Source: Paramuribaculum sp.
Lineage (GTDB): Bacteria > Bacteroidota > Bacteroidia > Bacteroidales > Muribaculaceae
Length of the DNA: 22,374 bases
Assembly (NCBI GenBank): GCA_029058705.1
Contig: JAIDXA010000360.1
Location: 1 to 22,374, forward strand
Reading direction: 5' to 3'
Shown here: positions 1 to 8,278 of the stretch, piece after piece
How positions within the stretch are numbered: the stretch's first letter is position 1
Layout: the number at the start of each line of letters is the position of its first letter
The notes under the pieces: model-generated
What the model was told of the DNA's origin: nothing
Databases searched by the model: none
Seen by the model: the letters and a program-made list of their open reading frames with translations, nothing else
Translations under genes and position numbers: made by a program

Positions 1-2205
1 GAAGAAAAACATATCGAATATATCAACCGAATAGCAGACCGGGAACGCGCCCCCATGTATGTTGTCGGCGAGACCACCGGCGACGACCGTTTTGTATTCT
101 CCCGCAAAGACGGCGTCAAGCCTATCGACCTCGCGATGGCAGACATGTTCGGAAACTCTCCGAAAACAGTCATGACCGATTCGACTGTCGACCTGAAATA
201 CCTTCCGGTCGACACTGACGAAAACGAAGTCGAAAACTATCTGCGCGACGTCCTCAGCCTCGAAGCCGTTGCATGCAAAGACTGGCTGACCAATAAAGTT
301 GACCGTTCGGTCACCGGAAAAATCGCCCGCCAGCAGTGTCAGGGAGAGATCCAGCTCCCGCTGAGCGACTGCGGTGTTGTAGCGCTCGACTACAACGGAC
401 GCCGGGGAATAGCCACCTCTATCGGCCACGCACCTCAGGTTGCGCTGATCGACTCGGCCCGCGGATCCATCATGGCAATCGCTGAATCACTCACCAACAT
501 CGTCGGCGCTCCAATAGACAGCGACCTCAAAGGCATCTCACTGTCCGCCAACTGGATGTGGCCATGCAAGAACCCCGGCGAAGACGCCGCCCTCTACCGC
601 GCGGTCGAAGCATGCAGCAACTTCGCGTGTGCCCTCGGCATAAACATCCCGACCGGCAAGGACTCTCTTTCGATGACTCAGAAATATGGCGACGAGAAGG
701 TATTCGCTCCCGGAACCGTCATCATATCAGCCGCTGGTGAAGTGACCGATGTCCGCAAAACCGTTTCGCCAGTCCTGTCCAACAACAAGAACTCGCGCCT
801 TTATTATATCGATTTCTCATATTCACCTCTGAGCCTTGGAGGATCAGCATTGGCCCAGTCAATGAACCGACTCGGAGACATGGCGCCGACCGTCGCCGAC
901 GCCGATCGCTTCAGCGCGGCGTTCAACGCTATTCAGAAACTCGTGAAACGCGGTTCGATGACAGCCATCCACGACATCTCGGCCGGCGGTCTGATCACGA
1001 CTTTGCTTGAAATGACATTCGGAAATACGGCCGGAGGTATCGACCTGACCACGGATGCATTCGTGGCCGACGGCGAGACAGATCTGGTCAAAATTCTTTT
1101 TGCGGAGAATCCGGCAGTTGTCGTGCAGGTCGCAGAGAATAAGGCAGAAGCCGCCGAACGCCTTCTCAAAGAGGCGGGCGTCACATTCCGTTTCATCGGC
1201 CGTCCATCGGCAGAACGTTCCCTGATGATCAGTCATATGGGAAACGAACGCCTGATAGGAATAGACCACATGCGCGATGTATGGTTCCGTTCTTCCTACC
1301 TTCTCGACTCAGTTCAGAGCGGCGAGAATTGCGCCCGGATGCGCTTCGAAAACTACAAGCGCCAGCCGCTGCGCTACCGACTGCCGAAAGGATTCAAAGG
1401 ATCGCTTGAATCGCGCGGCCTCAAAGCAGGCAACCATGGCGAAACAGGCATCCGCGCTGCCATCATACGGGAAAAGGGAGTCAACGGAGACCGAGAAATG
1501 GCCTATTCACTGTATCTTGCCGGATTTGACGTCAAGGATGTCCACATGACAGACCTCATGAGCGGCCGGGAGACACTCGACGACGTCAATATGATTGTTT
1601 TCTGCGGCGGTTTCTCCAATTCCGACGTCCTTGGATCAGCCAAAGGCTGGGCCGGCGGATTCCTGTGGAACGAAAAAGCAAACGCAGCCCTCAAACGTTT
1701 CTATGAACGCGACGACACACTTTCGCTCGGCGTCTGCAACGGCTGTCAGCTGATGATGGAGCTCAACCTCATCTGTCCTGAAATGCCCAAAAAGGCAACG
1801 ATGGAACACAACATCAGCCATAAATTCGAATCGCAATTTGTCGGGGTCACCATTCCTGAAAACAATTCGGTCATGTTCGGTCCGCTGGCCGGACTGAAAA
1901 CCGGAATATGGGTCGCCCACGGTGAAGGACGTTTCAATCTGCCGATGCCACTGAAAGATTACAACGTTGTGCTCAAATACAACTACACGGCTTATCCCGG
2001 CAATCCCAACGGATCACGTGGCGGCGTTGCCGGTCTATGCTCGGCCGACGGACGTCATCTCGCAATGATGCCCCACCTCGAGCGTGCGATCTTCCCATGG
2101 CAATGTGCATATTATCCAACATCACACAGACGCGATGATGTGACCCCATGGATAGACGCGTTCATCAATGCACGCAAATGGATTGAAAAACATAACAAAG
2201 CTTAA
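1..2205 (+). CDS. purL: Phosphoribosylformylglycinamidine synthase (FGAM synthase), 3' part; 5' end outside window
   Basis: This enzyme converts FGAR to FGAM with ATP and glutamine in de novo purine synthesis, in the cytosol. The frame is open from base 1, so the gene starts upstream; the first ATG (55) is internal, because the residues before it (ending RERAPMYVVGETTGD) read as normal PurL. About 734 residues are present of the roughly 1,230-1,300 expected for the large single-chain form. Visible are the second AIRS-like ATP-binding half (about residues 20-450, with GAPIDSDLKG, PTGKDSLSM and IHDISAGGL) and the C-terminal class I glutaminase domain. The glutaminase triad is intact: Cys579 in GVCNGCQLM, His692 and Glu694 in MMPHLERA (numbered from base 1). 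It is followed by a strong terminator, so the next gene, also purine-related by family, is probably transcribed separately. Confidence 0.97.
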   Translation, partial: EEKHIEYINRIADRERAPMYVVGETTGDDRFVFSRKDGVKPIDLAMADMFGNSPKTVMTDSTVDLKYLPVDTDENEVENYLRDVLSLEAVACKDWLTNKVDRSVTGKIARQQCQGEIQLPLSDCGVVALDYNGRRGIATSIGHAPQVALIDSARGSIMAIAESLTNIVGAPIDSDLKGISLSANWMWPCKNPGEDAALYRAVEACSNFACALGINIPTGKDSLSMTQKYGDEKVFAPGTVIISAAGEVTDVRKTVSPVLSNNKNSRLYYIDFSYSPLSLGGSALAQSMNRLGDMAPTVADADRFSAAFNAIQKLVKRGSMTAIHDISAGGLITTLLEMTFGNTAGGIDLTTDAFVADGETDLVKILFAENPAVVVQVAENKAEAAERLLKEAGVTFRFIGRPSAERSLMISHMGNERLIGIDHMRDVWFRSSYLLDSVQSGENCARMRFENYKRQPLRYRLPKGFKGSLESRGLKAGNHGETGIRAAIIREKGVNGDREMAYSLYLAGFDVKDVHMTDLMSGRETLDDVNMIVFCGGFSNSDVLGSAKGWAGGFLWNEKANAALKRFYERDDTLSLGVCNGCQLMMELNLICPEMPKKATMEHNISHKFESQFVGVTIPENNSVMFGPLAGLKTGIWVAHGEGRFNLPMPLKDYNVVLKYNYTAYPGNPNGSRGGVAGLCSADGRHLAMMPHLERAIFPWQCAYYPTSHRRDDVTPWIDAFINARKWIEKHNKA

Positions 2206-2217
2206 TCCCACACAACA

Positions 2218-2272
2218 GATGCGGGAGCCACCCGGGAAACCCTAAACCCACTGCGGCTCCCGCATCCTTTTT
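2218..2272 (+). terminator. Intrinsic terminator after purL
   Basis: A perfect 12-bp stem (2218-2229 pairing with 2255-2266, GATGCGGGAGCC/GGCTCCCGCATC) with a 25-nt loop is followed by a T5 run at 2268-2272. It lies 13 nt after the purL stop and 42 nt before the next start codon. Confidence 0.88.
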
Positions 2273-2313
2273 GCAACGACAATTCCAACAGTTTCCAATT
2301 AACATATTTCTCT

Positions 2314-3720
2314 ATGGGAGGTTTTTTCGGCGTAACAGCCAGACACAAATGTATCGACGAACTTTTCTACGGCGTTGACTACAACAGCCATATGGGCACA
2401 AAACGCGCAGGTATGGTAACCGTCAGCGACGGCATTTTCACCCGTTCGATCCACAACATCGAAAACAATTATTTCAGAACCAAGTTCCAGAACGAGCTGG
2501 CTGACTTCAAAGGCAATTCCGGAATCGGAGTGATCTCCGACACAGACGCGCAACCTATCATCGTAAACTGCCACCTCGGCAAGTTCGCCATTGTGACAGT
2601 AGCACGCATAAACAACATCTCCGAACTTGAAAAGAAACTGCTTGCCAAAGGACACCACTTCTGCGAACACAGCTACGACATCATCAATCCGACCGAAATG
2701 ATCGCATCACTCATCAGTGAAGGCAACGACCTTGTCGGCGGAATCGAAAATGTCTATAACGAAATGCGGGGCTCATGCTCAATGCTGCTGCTTCTCAACG
2801 ACGGACGCATCGTTGCCGCACGCGACCGCTTCGGACGCACTCCAATAATGATAGCCCGAAAAGACGATGCTTACGCAGCTTCGTCGGAATCATGCTCGTT
2901 TCCGAATCTCGGTTTTGAACTCTGCTATGAACTCGGGCCAGGAGAAATCGTGGAACTGACGCCCGACGGAATCAAACAGCTCAGAAAGCCTAACGAAGAG
3001 ATGCAGATCTGCTCATTCCTCTGGACCTACTACGGCTATCCTGTCTGCCAGTATGAAGGCCGCAACGTTGACCGAATGCGATATGTGGCCGGCCGTGACA
3101 TGGCTCTTGAGGACGACACTGAAGTCGACTTCGTCAGCGCGATACCCGACTCCGGCATCGGAATGGCGCTCGGCTATTCCCAAGGCAAAGGAGTGCCATA
3201 TCTCCGCGGCATAGCAAAATACACGCCCACATGGCCCCGCAGCTTCACTCCAAGCACACAGGAACGCCGTGAACTCGTGGCAAAGATGAAGCTTATCGCC
3301 AACAAATCCCTGCTGAAAGACAAGAAAGTCATTTTTTGCGACGACTCGATCGTGCGCGGCACCCAGCTTCGCGACAATGTTCGCGACCTGTATGATGCCG
3401 GCTGCAAGGAGATCCACATGCGCATCTCATGCCCGCCGCTCATCTATCCATGCACATTCCTGAACTTCACAGCTTCAAAAAGCGAGCTTGAGCTGATCAC
3501 ACGCCGTGTCATCGAACGGCTCGAAGGCTCCCATGACGCCAACCTCGAAGAATATGCGACAACCAACTCTCCGCGCTACAACCGAATGGTAGAGGAAATT
3601 CGCAACGAACTTGGCCTGACAAGCCTTAAATTCAGCTCGATTGAAAATATGGTCAACGCAATCGGACTGCCCAAATGCAAAATATGCACCCACTGTTTCG
3701 ATGGAAGTTCCCATGACTGA
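2314..3720 (+). CDS. PurF-type amidophosphoribosyltransferase homologue with a degenerate glutaminase domain
   Basis: The 468 residues have the two-domain plan of glutamine PRPP amidotransferase: an N-terminal Ntn glutaminase-like domain (about 1-225) and a C-terminal phosphoribosyltransferase domain (about 230-450). The PRPP loop is intact (IFCDDSIVRGT, D343-T350). Four cysteines match the [4Fe-4S] ligands of Bacillus subtilis-type PurF: C233, C380, C458 and C461 (the last two in CTHCFDG). The glutaminase centre is not intact. The normal MCGxxG start reads MGGFFG, so the N-terminal nucleophile Cys is Gly2; the HxRYxTxG loop is shortened to GIGVISDTDAQP; and the HNGxLxN segment reads VTVARINNI. 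The family is known for making phosphoribosylamine, the first purine step; ammonia-dependent or regulatory function here is inference. No upstream in-frame start restores a Cys. I recall similar MGGFFG proteins as a second PurF-like copy in Bacteroides, but cannot verify this. Confidence 0.9.
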   Translation: MGGFFGVTARHKCIDELFYGVDYNSHMGTKRAGMVTVSDGIFTRSIHNIENNYFRTKFQNELADFKGNSGIGVISDTDAQPIIVNCHLGKFAIVTVARINNISELEKKLLAKGHHFCEHSYDIINPTEMIASLISEGNDLVGGIENVYNEMRGSCSMLLLLNDGRIVAARDRFGRTPIMIARKDDAYAASSESCSFPNLGFELCYELGPGEIVELTPDGIKQLRKPNEEMQICSFLWTYYGYPVCQYEGRNVDRMRYVAGRDMALEDDTEVDFVSAIPDSGIGMALGYSQGKGVPYLRGIAKYTPTWPRSFTPSTQERRELVAKMKLIANKSLLKDKKVIFCDDSIVRGTQLRDNVRDLYDAGCKEIHMRISCPPLIYPCTFLNFTASKSELELITRRVIERLEGSHDANLEEYATTNSPRYNRMVEEIRNELGLTSLKFSSIENMVNAIGLPKCKICTHCFDGSSHD

Positions 3721-3781
3721 CCGGTAGCCGGCATCAGCCCTTTTAACTAAATTTAAGGCCTAATCCACCAATAACGGCCAC

Positions 3782-3815
3782 AGATTGCACACCCTATGAT
3801 AACGGTGTGCAATCT
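3782..3815 (+). terminator. Hairpin, probable terminator of the PurF-like gene
   Basis: A perfect 12-bp stem (3782-3793/3804-3815) with a 10-nt loop stands 62 nt after the stop. Only a broken, T-rich tail (TTCTATTATAT) follows, so termination may be weak or factor-dependent. Confidence 0.65.
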
Positions 3816-3922
3816 TCTATTATATACAGCTTTTGCCCCTAAGCAGCCAGTCCAAACTATTCGTATAGAAAAATCCCCGAAAAGCCGTTGGCCACCACCC
3901 AACAGCCTAAGCACCAAAACAA

Positions 3923-3954
3923 TTTGCTCCATTCAGGATTATTGTGTAACTTTG
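3923..3954 (+). promoter_or_regulatory. Bacteroidota housekeeping promoter for etfB-etfA-acd
   Basis: A -33 element TTTG (3923-3926), a 20-bp spacer and a -7 element TAACTTTG (3947-3954) match the TTTG-N19-21-TAnnTTTG consensus of the primary Bacteroides sigma factor. Transcription should start near 3960, giving an etfB leader of about 78 nt. This is the best promoter match in the window. Confidence 0.8.
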
Positions 3955-4038
3955 TAGAGTGGTTTTGCCTTTGCGAAACCATGACAACACATCAACCAAC
4001 CGATCATAAAACATTAACCATCCAATAATTTAGATCTT

Positions 4039-4911
4039 ATGAGTTATAACATCATTGTGCTCGCCAAGCAGGTGCCTGACACCCGCAATGTGGGCAAGGA
4101 TGCGATGAAAGCTGACGGCACCATCAACCGCGCCGCCCTCCCGGCCATCTTCAATCCTGAAGACCTTAACGCGCTTGAGCAGGCCCTCCGCATCAAGGAT
4201 GCAAACCCCGGAACAACCGTCACCATCCTGACTATGGGTCTTCCCCGTGCCGCCGAAGTCATTCGCGAAGCTATGTACCGCGGTGCTGACGGTGGCATTG
4301 TTCTTACTGACCGTGTGCTCGGTGGCGCCGACACTCTTGCCACCTCCTACTCGCTTGCGTGCGCAGTTAAAAAAATAGGAAACTATGACCTCATCGTCGG
4401 AGGCCGTCAGGCTATCGACGGCGACACCGCTCAGGTAGGCCCTCAGATTGCCGAAAAACTCGGCATCCCCCAGGTTACTTACGCAGAGGAGATCCTTGAT
4501 ATCACCCCAGAAAAGATCACAGTAAAACGCCGTCTGGAAAACGGTGTCGAGACACTCCGCGCCCCCCTGCCCTGCGTTGTGACTGTCAATGGTTCTGCGG
4601 CCGATTGCCGCCCCAGAAACGCAATGCGTCTCCAGAAATACAAATATGCAGCTTCGACTTCCGAAAAAGAGAAACTGTCGGACGACCGCAAGGCGCTCCT
4701 TGAAAAACGCGAGTACCTGAACATTCCCGAATGGAGCGCAGCTTTTGTAGAAGCCGACCCCGAACAGATCGGTATGCCCGGCTCTCCTACAAAAGTAAAG
4801 GCTATCGAAAACGTTGTGTTCACCGCTAAAGAAAGCCGTGCCATCGATAACAACGACGAACAGATCGAACAGCTCATTCAGGAACTCATTGCCAACCACA
4901 CAATCGGTTAA
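4039..4911 (+). CDS. etfB: Electron transfer flavoprotein subunit beta
   Basis: This is the nucleotide-binding beta subunit of the EtfAB heterodimer, which accepts electrons from acyl-CoA dehydrogenases. The 290 residues (family about 250-290) start MSYNIIVLAKQVPDT and carry typical EtfB stretches: FNPEDLNALEQAL near residue 40, DLIVGGRQAIDGDTAQVGPQ (about 118-137), and KRRLENGVETLRAPLPCVVT. The GDTAQVGP segment is of the kind I associate with anaerobic, often electron-bifurcating, ETFs; that assignment is inference. etfA follows after 26 nt and the dehydrogenase directly after that, so the three form one operon under the promoter at 3923-3954. The ATG at 4039 gives a normal N-terminus. Long antisense frames over this gene are shadows. 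Confidence 0.95.
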   Translation: MSYNIIVLAKQVPDTRNVGKDAMKADGTINRAALPAIFNPEDLNALEQALRIKDANPGTTVTILTMGLPRAAEVIREAMYRGADGGIVLTDRVLGGADTLATSYSLACAVKKIGNYDLIVGGRQAIDGDTAQVGPQIAEKLGIPQVTYAEEILDITPEKITVKRRLENGVETLRAPLPCVVTVNGSAADCRPRNAMRLQKYKYAASTSEKEKLSDDRKALLEKREYLNIPEWSAAFVEADPEQIGMPGSPTKVKAIENVVFTAKESRAIDNNDEQIEQLIQELIANHTIG

Positions 4912-4937
4912 TCCCGACCCCAAAACATTCACCAATC

Positions 4938-5966
4938 ATGACTGACAACAACAACCTCATAGTTTACTGCGAGTTCGACGAAGGCCATATCGCCGACGTC
5001 AGCCTTGAGCTCCTGACTAAAGGACGCCAGCTCGCATCGAAGTTAGGCGTAAAACTCGAAGCCCTCGTTATCGGCGACAAACTCGAAGGTATCGAAAACC
5101 AGCTCTTCCCTTACGGAGTAGACACTGTCTATAAAGTTGAGGACGCACGCCTTTTCCCCTACACATCCAACCCACATTCGGCCATTCTGATCAACCTCTT
5201 CAAGGAAATCAAGCCACAGATCTGCCTCATGGGAGCCACCTGCATCGGACGTGACTTAGGACCTCGCGTCTCTTCTTGTCTCCACAGCGGTCTGACCGCC
5301 GACTGCACCTCGCTTGAAATCGGCGACCACAAAGATCCGAAAACAGGCAAAGAATACACGGACCTCCTCTATCAGATCCGTCCGGCTTTCGGCGGCAATA
5401 TTGTTGCGACAATCGTCAACCCGGACTGCCGTCCGCAGATGGCAACCGTCCGCGAAGGCGTGATGAAGAAAGAAATCTTCAATCCCGAACACAAAGGCGA
5501 AGTTATCAATCTCGAAGCTTCCAAATATGTAAAGCCGGAAGATTTCGTCATTGAGATCATTGACCGCCACATAGAAAAATCAAAAGTCAATATCAAAGGC
5601 GCTCCCATCGTCGTTGCCGGCGGCTACGGAATGGGGTCGCGTGAAAACTTCGACCTCCTCCATCAGCTCGCCGAAACCCTCGGCGGCGAAGTCGGCGCTT
5701 CGCGTGCGGCTGTTGACGCCGGTTTCTGCGACCACGACCGCCAGATCGGCCAGACCGGAGTCACAGTGCGTCCGAAACTCTACATCGCCTGTGGTATTTC
5801 CGGTCAGATCCAGCACATTGCAGGTATGCAGGAAAGCTCGATCATACTCTCTATCAACAACGATCCGGAAGCTCCCATCAACACAATCGCCGACTTTGTC
5901 ATCACCGGCAACGCTGAAGACGTAATCCCCAAACTCATTAAGTATTACAAGAAAAACTCCAAATAA
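4938..5966 (+). CDS. etfA: Electron transfer flavoprotein subunit alpha
   Basis: EtfA carries the second half of the ETF dimer and, in its C-terminal domain, the FAD. The 342 residues fit the family. The N-terminal domain (about 1-200) includes RPAFGGNIVATIV and RPQMATVREGVM. The FAD domain (about 215-335) shows VGASRAAVDAGF, RQIGQTGVTVRPKLYIACGI and SGQIQHIAGMQ, with the nucleotide-binding residues normally seen there, followed by INNDPEAPI and ADFVITGNAEDV. Its stop is only 3 nt before the start of the dehydrogenase, so translation is probably coupled. No missing key residue was seen. Confidence 0.96.
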   Translation: MTDNNNLIVYCEFDEGHIADVSLELLTKGRQLASKLGVKLEALVIGDKLEGIENQLFPYGVDTVYKVEDARLFPYTSNPHSAILINLFKEIKPQICLMGATCIGRDLGPRVSSCLHSGLTADCTSLEIGDHKDPKTGKEYTDLLYQIRPAFGGNIVATIVNPDCRPQMATVREGVMKKEIFNPEHKGEVINLEASKYVKPEDFVIEIIDRHIEKSKVNIKGAPIVVAGGYGMGSRENFDLLHQLAETLGGEVGASRAAVDAGFCDHDRQIGQTGVTVRPKLYIACGISGQIQHIAGMQESSIILSINNDPEAPINTIADFVITGNAEDVIPKLIKYYKKNSK

Positions 5967-5969
5967 GCC

Positions 5970-7670
5970 ATGGCTAATTTCTATACAGACAACCCCGATT
6001 TGAAGCATCATCTCAACCATCCGTTGATGCAAAAAATCGTAGCGCTTAAAGAACGCGACTACACCGACGCCGAAAAATACGACTACGCTCCTCTTGATTT
6101 CGAGGACGCAATGGACTCCTATGACAAGGTTCTTGAAGTCGTAGGCGAAATCTGTGGCACGACAATCTCCGACAACGCTGAAGATGTTGACCATCAGGGT
6201 CCCCGAGTGGTTGACGGTCGTGTTGAATACGCCGATGGCACAAAACAGAACCTCGATCTCTGCCGCAAGGCAGGTCTGATGGGTATGTCAATGCCCCGAC
6301 GTCTCGGCGGTCTTAACTTCCCCATCACCCCCTACATCATGGCAGCCGACATCGTCAGCCGCGCCGACACTGGTTTCGAAAACCTTTGGGGGCTGCAGGA
6401 CTGCGCTGAGACAATCTATGAATTTGCTGATGAAGACCAGAAACAGCGCTTCATTCCCCGCGTTTGCCAGGGCGAGACCATGTCCATGGACCTTACCGAA
6501 CCCGATGCCGGTTCAGACCTACAGTCAGTAATGCTCAAAGCGACTGAACAGCCCGACGGCACCTGGCGTCTCAACGGCGTCAAGCGTTTCATCACCAACG
6601 GCGACAGCGACATCCACCTCGTACTTGCCCGCTCGGAAGAAGGCACTCGCGATGGCCGCGGTCTTTCGATGTTCATCTATGACAAACGCGACGGAGGTGT
6701 GACTGTCCGCCGAATCGAAAACAAGATGGGTATCAAGGGATCCCCCACATGCGAGCTTGTTTACAAAAATGCCAAGGCTGAACTCTGCGGCTCACGTCGT
6801 CTCGGGCTCATCAAATATGTGATGGCGCTTATGAACGGCGCACGTCTCGGAATCGCCGCCCAGTCGGTAGGTGTCAGCGAACGCGCATATCGCGAAGCCC
6901 TTGAGTATGCGAAAGACCGCAAACAGTTCGGCAAGGCAATCATCGAATTCCCGGCCGTGTTCGAGATGCTTGCCGTCATGAAAGCCAAGCTTGACGCATC
7001 GCGTGCACTACTCTACGAAACGTCACGTTTTGTCGACATGTATAAGATCTATGAGGATATTGCAAAGGAACGCAGCCTTACAGCCGACGAACGCAAAGAA
7101 ATGAAATTCTATTCAAAACTGGCTGATGCATTGACTCCTATGGCAAAAGGCATGGGCAGCGAATATTGCAATCAGAACGCCTACGATTGCATCCAGATCC
7201 ACGGAGGTTCGGGATTCATGAAAGATTATGCATGTGAACGCGTGTATCGTGATGCCCGCATCACTTCAATCTACGAAGGCACAACACAGCTTCAGGTTGT
7301 CGCAGCCATCCGCCACGTCTCTACCGGCACATACCTGTCGATGATCCGCGACTATGAATCGCAGACAATTGCCGAAAATCTCGAACCGCTGCGCGAAACA
7401 CTAAAAGCAATGACTGCAAAATACGAAACATCCGTTGCCAAAGTGTTGGAAGTCAAAGATTCGACCTATACCGACTTCATGGCTCGCCGCATGGTTGAAA
7501 TGGCAGGAAACATCATTATGGGCTACCTGCTTCTCATTGATGCAAGCCGTTCTGACGAATTTACCCGCTCTGCAGAAGTCTATGTGAAACTCGGAGAGGC
7601 TGAAGTAGCCAAACATGCTGATTTCATCAATAACTTCACTCCAGCTCAGGTTGAACTCTACAAGGCCTGA
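5970..7670 (+). CDS. Acyl-CoA dehydrogenase, long form (566 aa)
   Basis: This flavoenzyme introduces (or, with a bifurcating ETF, removes) the 2,3-double bond of acyl-CoA, passing electrons through the EtfAB encoded just upstream. Domains in order: alpha-helical N-terminal domain (about 30-160), middle beta domain (about 165-280, with MDLTEPDAGSDLQSV and KRFITNGD), C-terminal helical FAD-binding domain (about 285-450, with RKQFGKAI and QIHGGSGFMKDY), and an extra C-terminal region (about 455-566). The catalytic base is Glu436 in IYEGTTQLQ, the position used in short-chain enzymes. At 566 residues it is about 180 longer than the classical 380-residue enzyme and belongs with the approximately 600-residue subgroup. 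The substrate cannot be read from the sequence. A 24-bp hairpin ends the operon. Confidence 0.94.
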   Translation: MANFYTDNPDLKHHLNHPLMQKIVALKERDYTDAEKYDYAPLDFEDAMDSYDKVLEVVGEICGTTISDNAEDVDHQGPRVVDGRVEYADGTKQNLDLCRKAGLMGMSMPRRLGGLNFPITPYIMAADIVSRADTGFENLWGLQDCAETIYEFADEDQKQRFIPRVCQGETMSMDLTEPDAGSDLQSVMLKATEQPDGTWRLNGVKRFITNGDSDIHLVLARSEEGTRDGRGLSMFIYDKRDGGVTVRRIENKMGIKGSPTCELVYKNAKAELCGSRRLGLIKYVMALMNGARLGIAAQSVGVSERAYREALEYAKDRKQFGKAIIEFPAVFEMLAVMKAKLDASRALLYETSRFVDMYKIYEDIAKERSLTADERKEMKFYSKLADALTPMAKGMGSEYCNQNAYDCIQIHGGSGFMKDYACERVYRDARITSIYEGTTQLQVVAAIRHVSTGTYLSMIRDYESQTIAENLEPLRETLKAMTAKYETSVAKVLEVKDSTYTDFMARRMVEMAGNIIMGYLLLIDASRSDEFTRSAEVYVKLGEAEVAKHADFINNFTPAQVELYKA

Positions 7671-7692
7671 TCCCGCTGACTAAGAAATACCC

Positions 7693-7743
7693 TAATGAAG
7701 AATGGAGTTTCAGAATAAAATTCTGAAACTCCATTCTTCATTA
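7693..7743. terminator. Very long perfect hairpin closing the etf-acd operon
   Basis: The two arms 7693-7716 and 7720-7743 are perfect 24-bp inverted repeats around a 3-nt AAA loop, 22 nt after the acd stop. The symmetric stem is A/T-rich at both ends, so it could terminate transcription from either strand. There is no long T-run after it. Confidence 0.75.
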
Positions 7744-7774
7744 TATTGGGAAACGACTGTTTTAACACTCTAAA

Positions 7775-8200
7775 TCAAATTATTGCAGAACATCCCGGAG
7801 GTCCACGTTTTGCGACTGACCCTCTCGCCCTACCTTCGCGGTAGTGAAATACCATATCGTGCCTCCGTGCTTCTGCATCAGTAAAGTTCCTCGCGAAACG
7901 TGCTCGCTCAAAATCATTGATATATGTAGCCCGCAGGTCTATCCCGTTGCCGTGGAGCGGTACGCAGACAGCGTTCTCACCAATCTTCCCCATGAGGTTA
8001 TCCCTCAGAAGCACCTTGAAATCATTAGAGGCTGACAGCCTGACGGAAGCCAACAACAATGTGGCCGCAGTCCCCACAGCCGGCCGGAACACCCTGCTTC
8101 AAAATCTTGGGTAGCCCGCCCCCACGCGGCAAGAGGACTTATGAACGGTAAAATACCTCATCTGTGCGACCGGTCGACCAACGGGTGCAGGATACCGCAT
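7775..8200 (-). pseudogene. Broken or non-functional frame of unknown identity
   Basis: On the minus strand one frame stays open from an ATG at 8200 to 7775 except for a single TGA at 8101-8099. The first part reads MRYPAPVGRPVAQMRYFT and ends GAGYPRF; the second can start at GTG 8092 and contains DFKVLLRDNLMGKIGENAV and HDMVFHYREG. The combined frame is about 140 codons. It is G+C-rich, unlike the A+T-rich genes that follow it, and no promoter or family motif was recognised. It may be a gene broken by a nonsense mutation, or non-coding DNA whose open frame is chance. I do not recognise the product. The rest of 7744-8278 holds no other supportable gene. Confidence 0.3.
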
Positions 8201-8204
8201 AAAG

Positions 8205-8270
8205 AACGGACTCCGGATCCACGATAAAGTGATGCCGAAGTCCGTTGAACCCACGCGATGCGTGTATTTT
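8205..8270 (+). other. Pair of hairpins, possible end of a structured RNA or a terminator
   Basis: Two hairpins lie back to back: AACGGACT/AGTCCGTT (8205-8212 with 8239-8246) and CACGC/GCGTG (8252-8256 with 8260-8264), the second followed by TATTTT. Read on the plus strand this resembles the 3' end of a small transcript; read on the minus strand it sits just past the stop of the ligase-like gene. No RNA family was recognised. Confidence 0.3.
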
Positions 8271-8278
8271 ACATTTAA

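Noticed and set aside
2350..2352. Cys13 of the PurF-like protein as an exposed nucleophile after propeptide cleavage, as in B. subtilis PurF
   Set aside because: The CGVFG-like position aligns with Gly2 (GGFFG), not with Cys13, and the other glutaminase residues are also missing.
4030..4935. 301-codon antisense frame over etfB
   Set aside because: It mirrors a clear etfB, has no family features and is explained by codon bias of the sense gene. The same applies to the antisense frame at 5580-6194 over etfA.
8099..8101. In-frame TGA codons at 8099-8101 and 18765-18767 read as selenocysteine or recoded stops
   Set aside because: No SECIS-like element, no recognisable selenoprotein family and no sign of TGA recoding in the intact genes; decay is simpler.
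7844..8114. Two overlapping plus-strand frames of 63 and 65 codons in the intergenic stretch
   Set aside because: They overlap each other and a minus-strand frame, have no upstream promoter and no recognisable motif.
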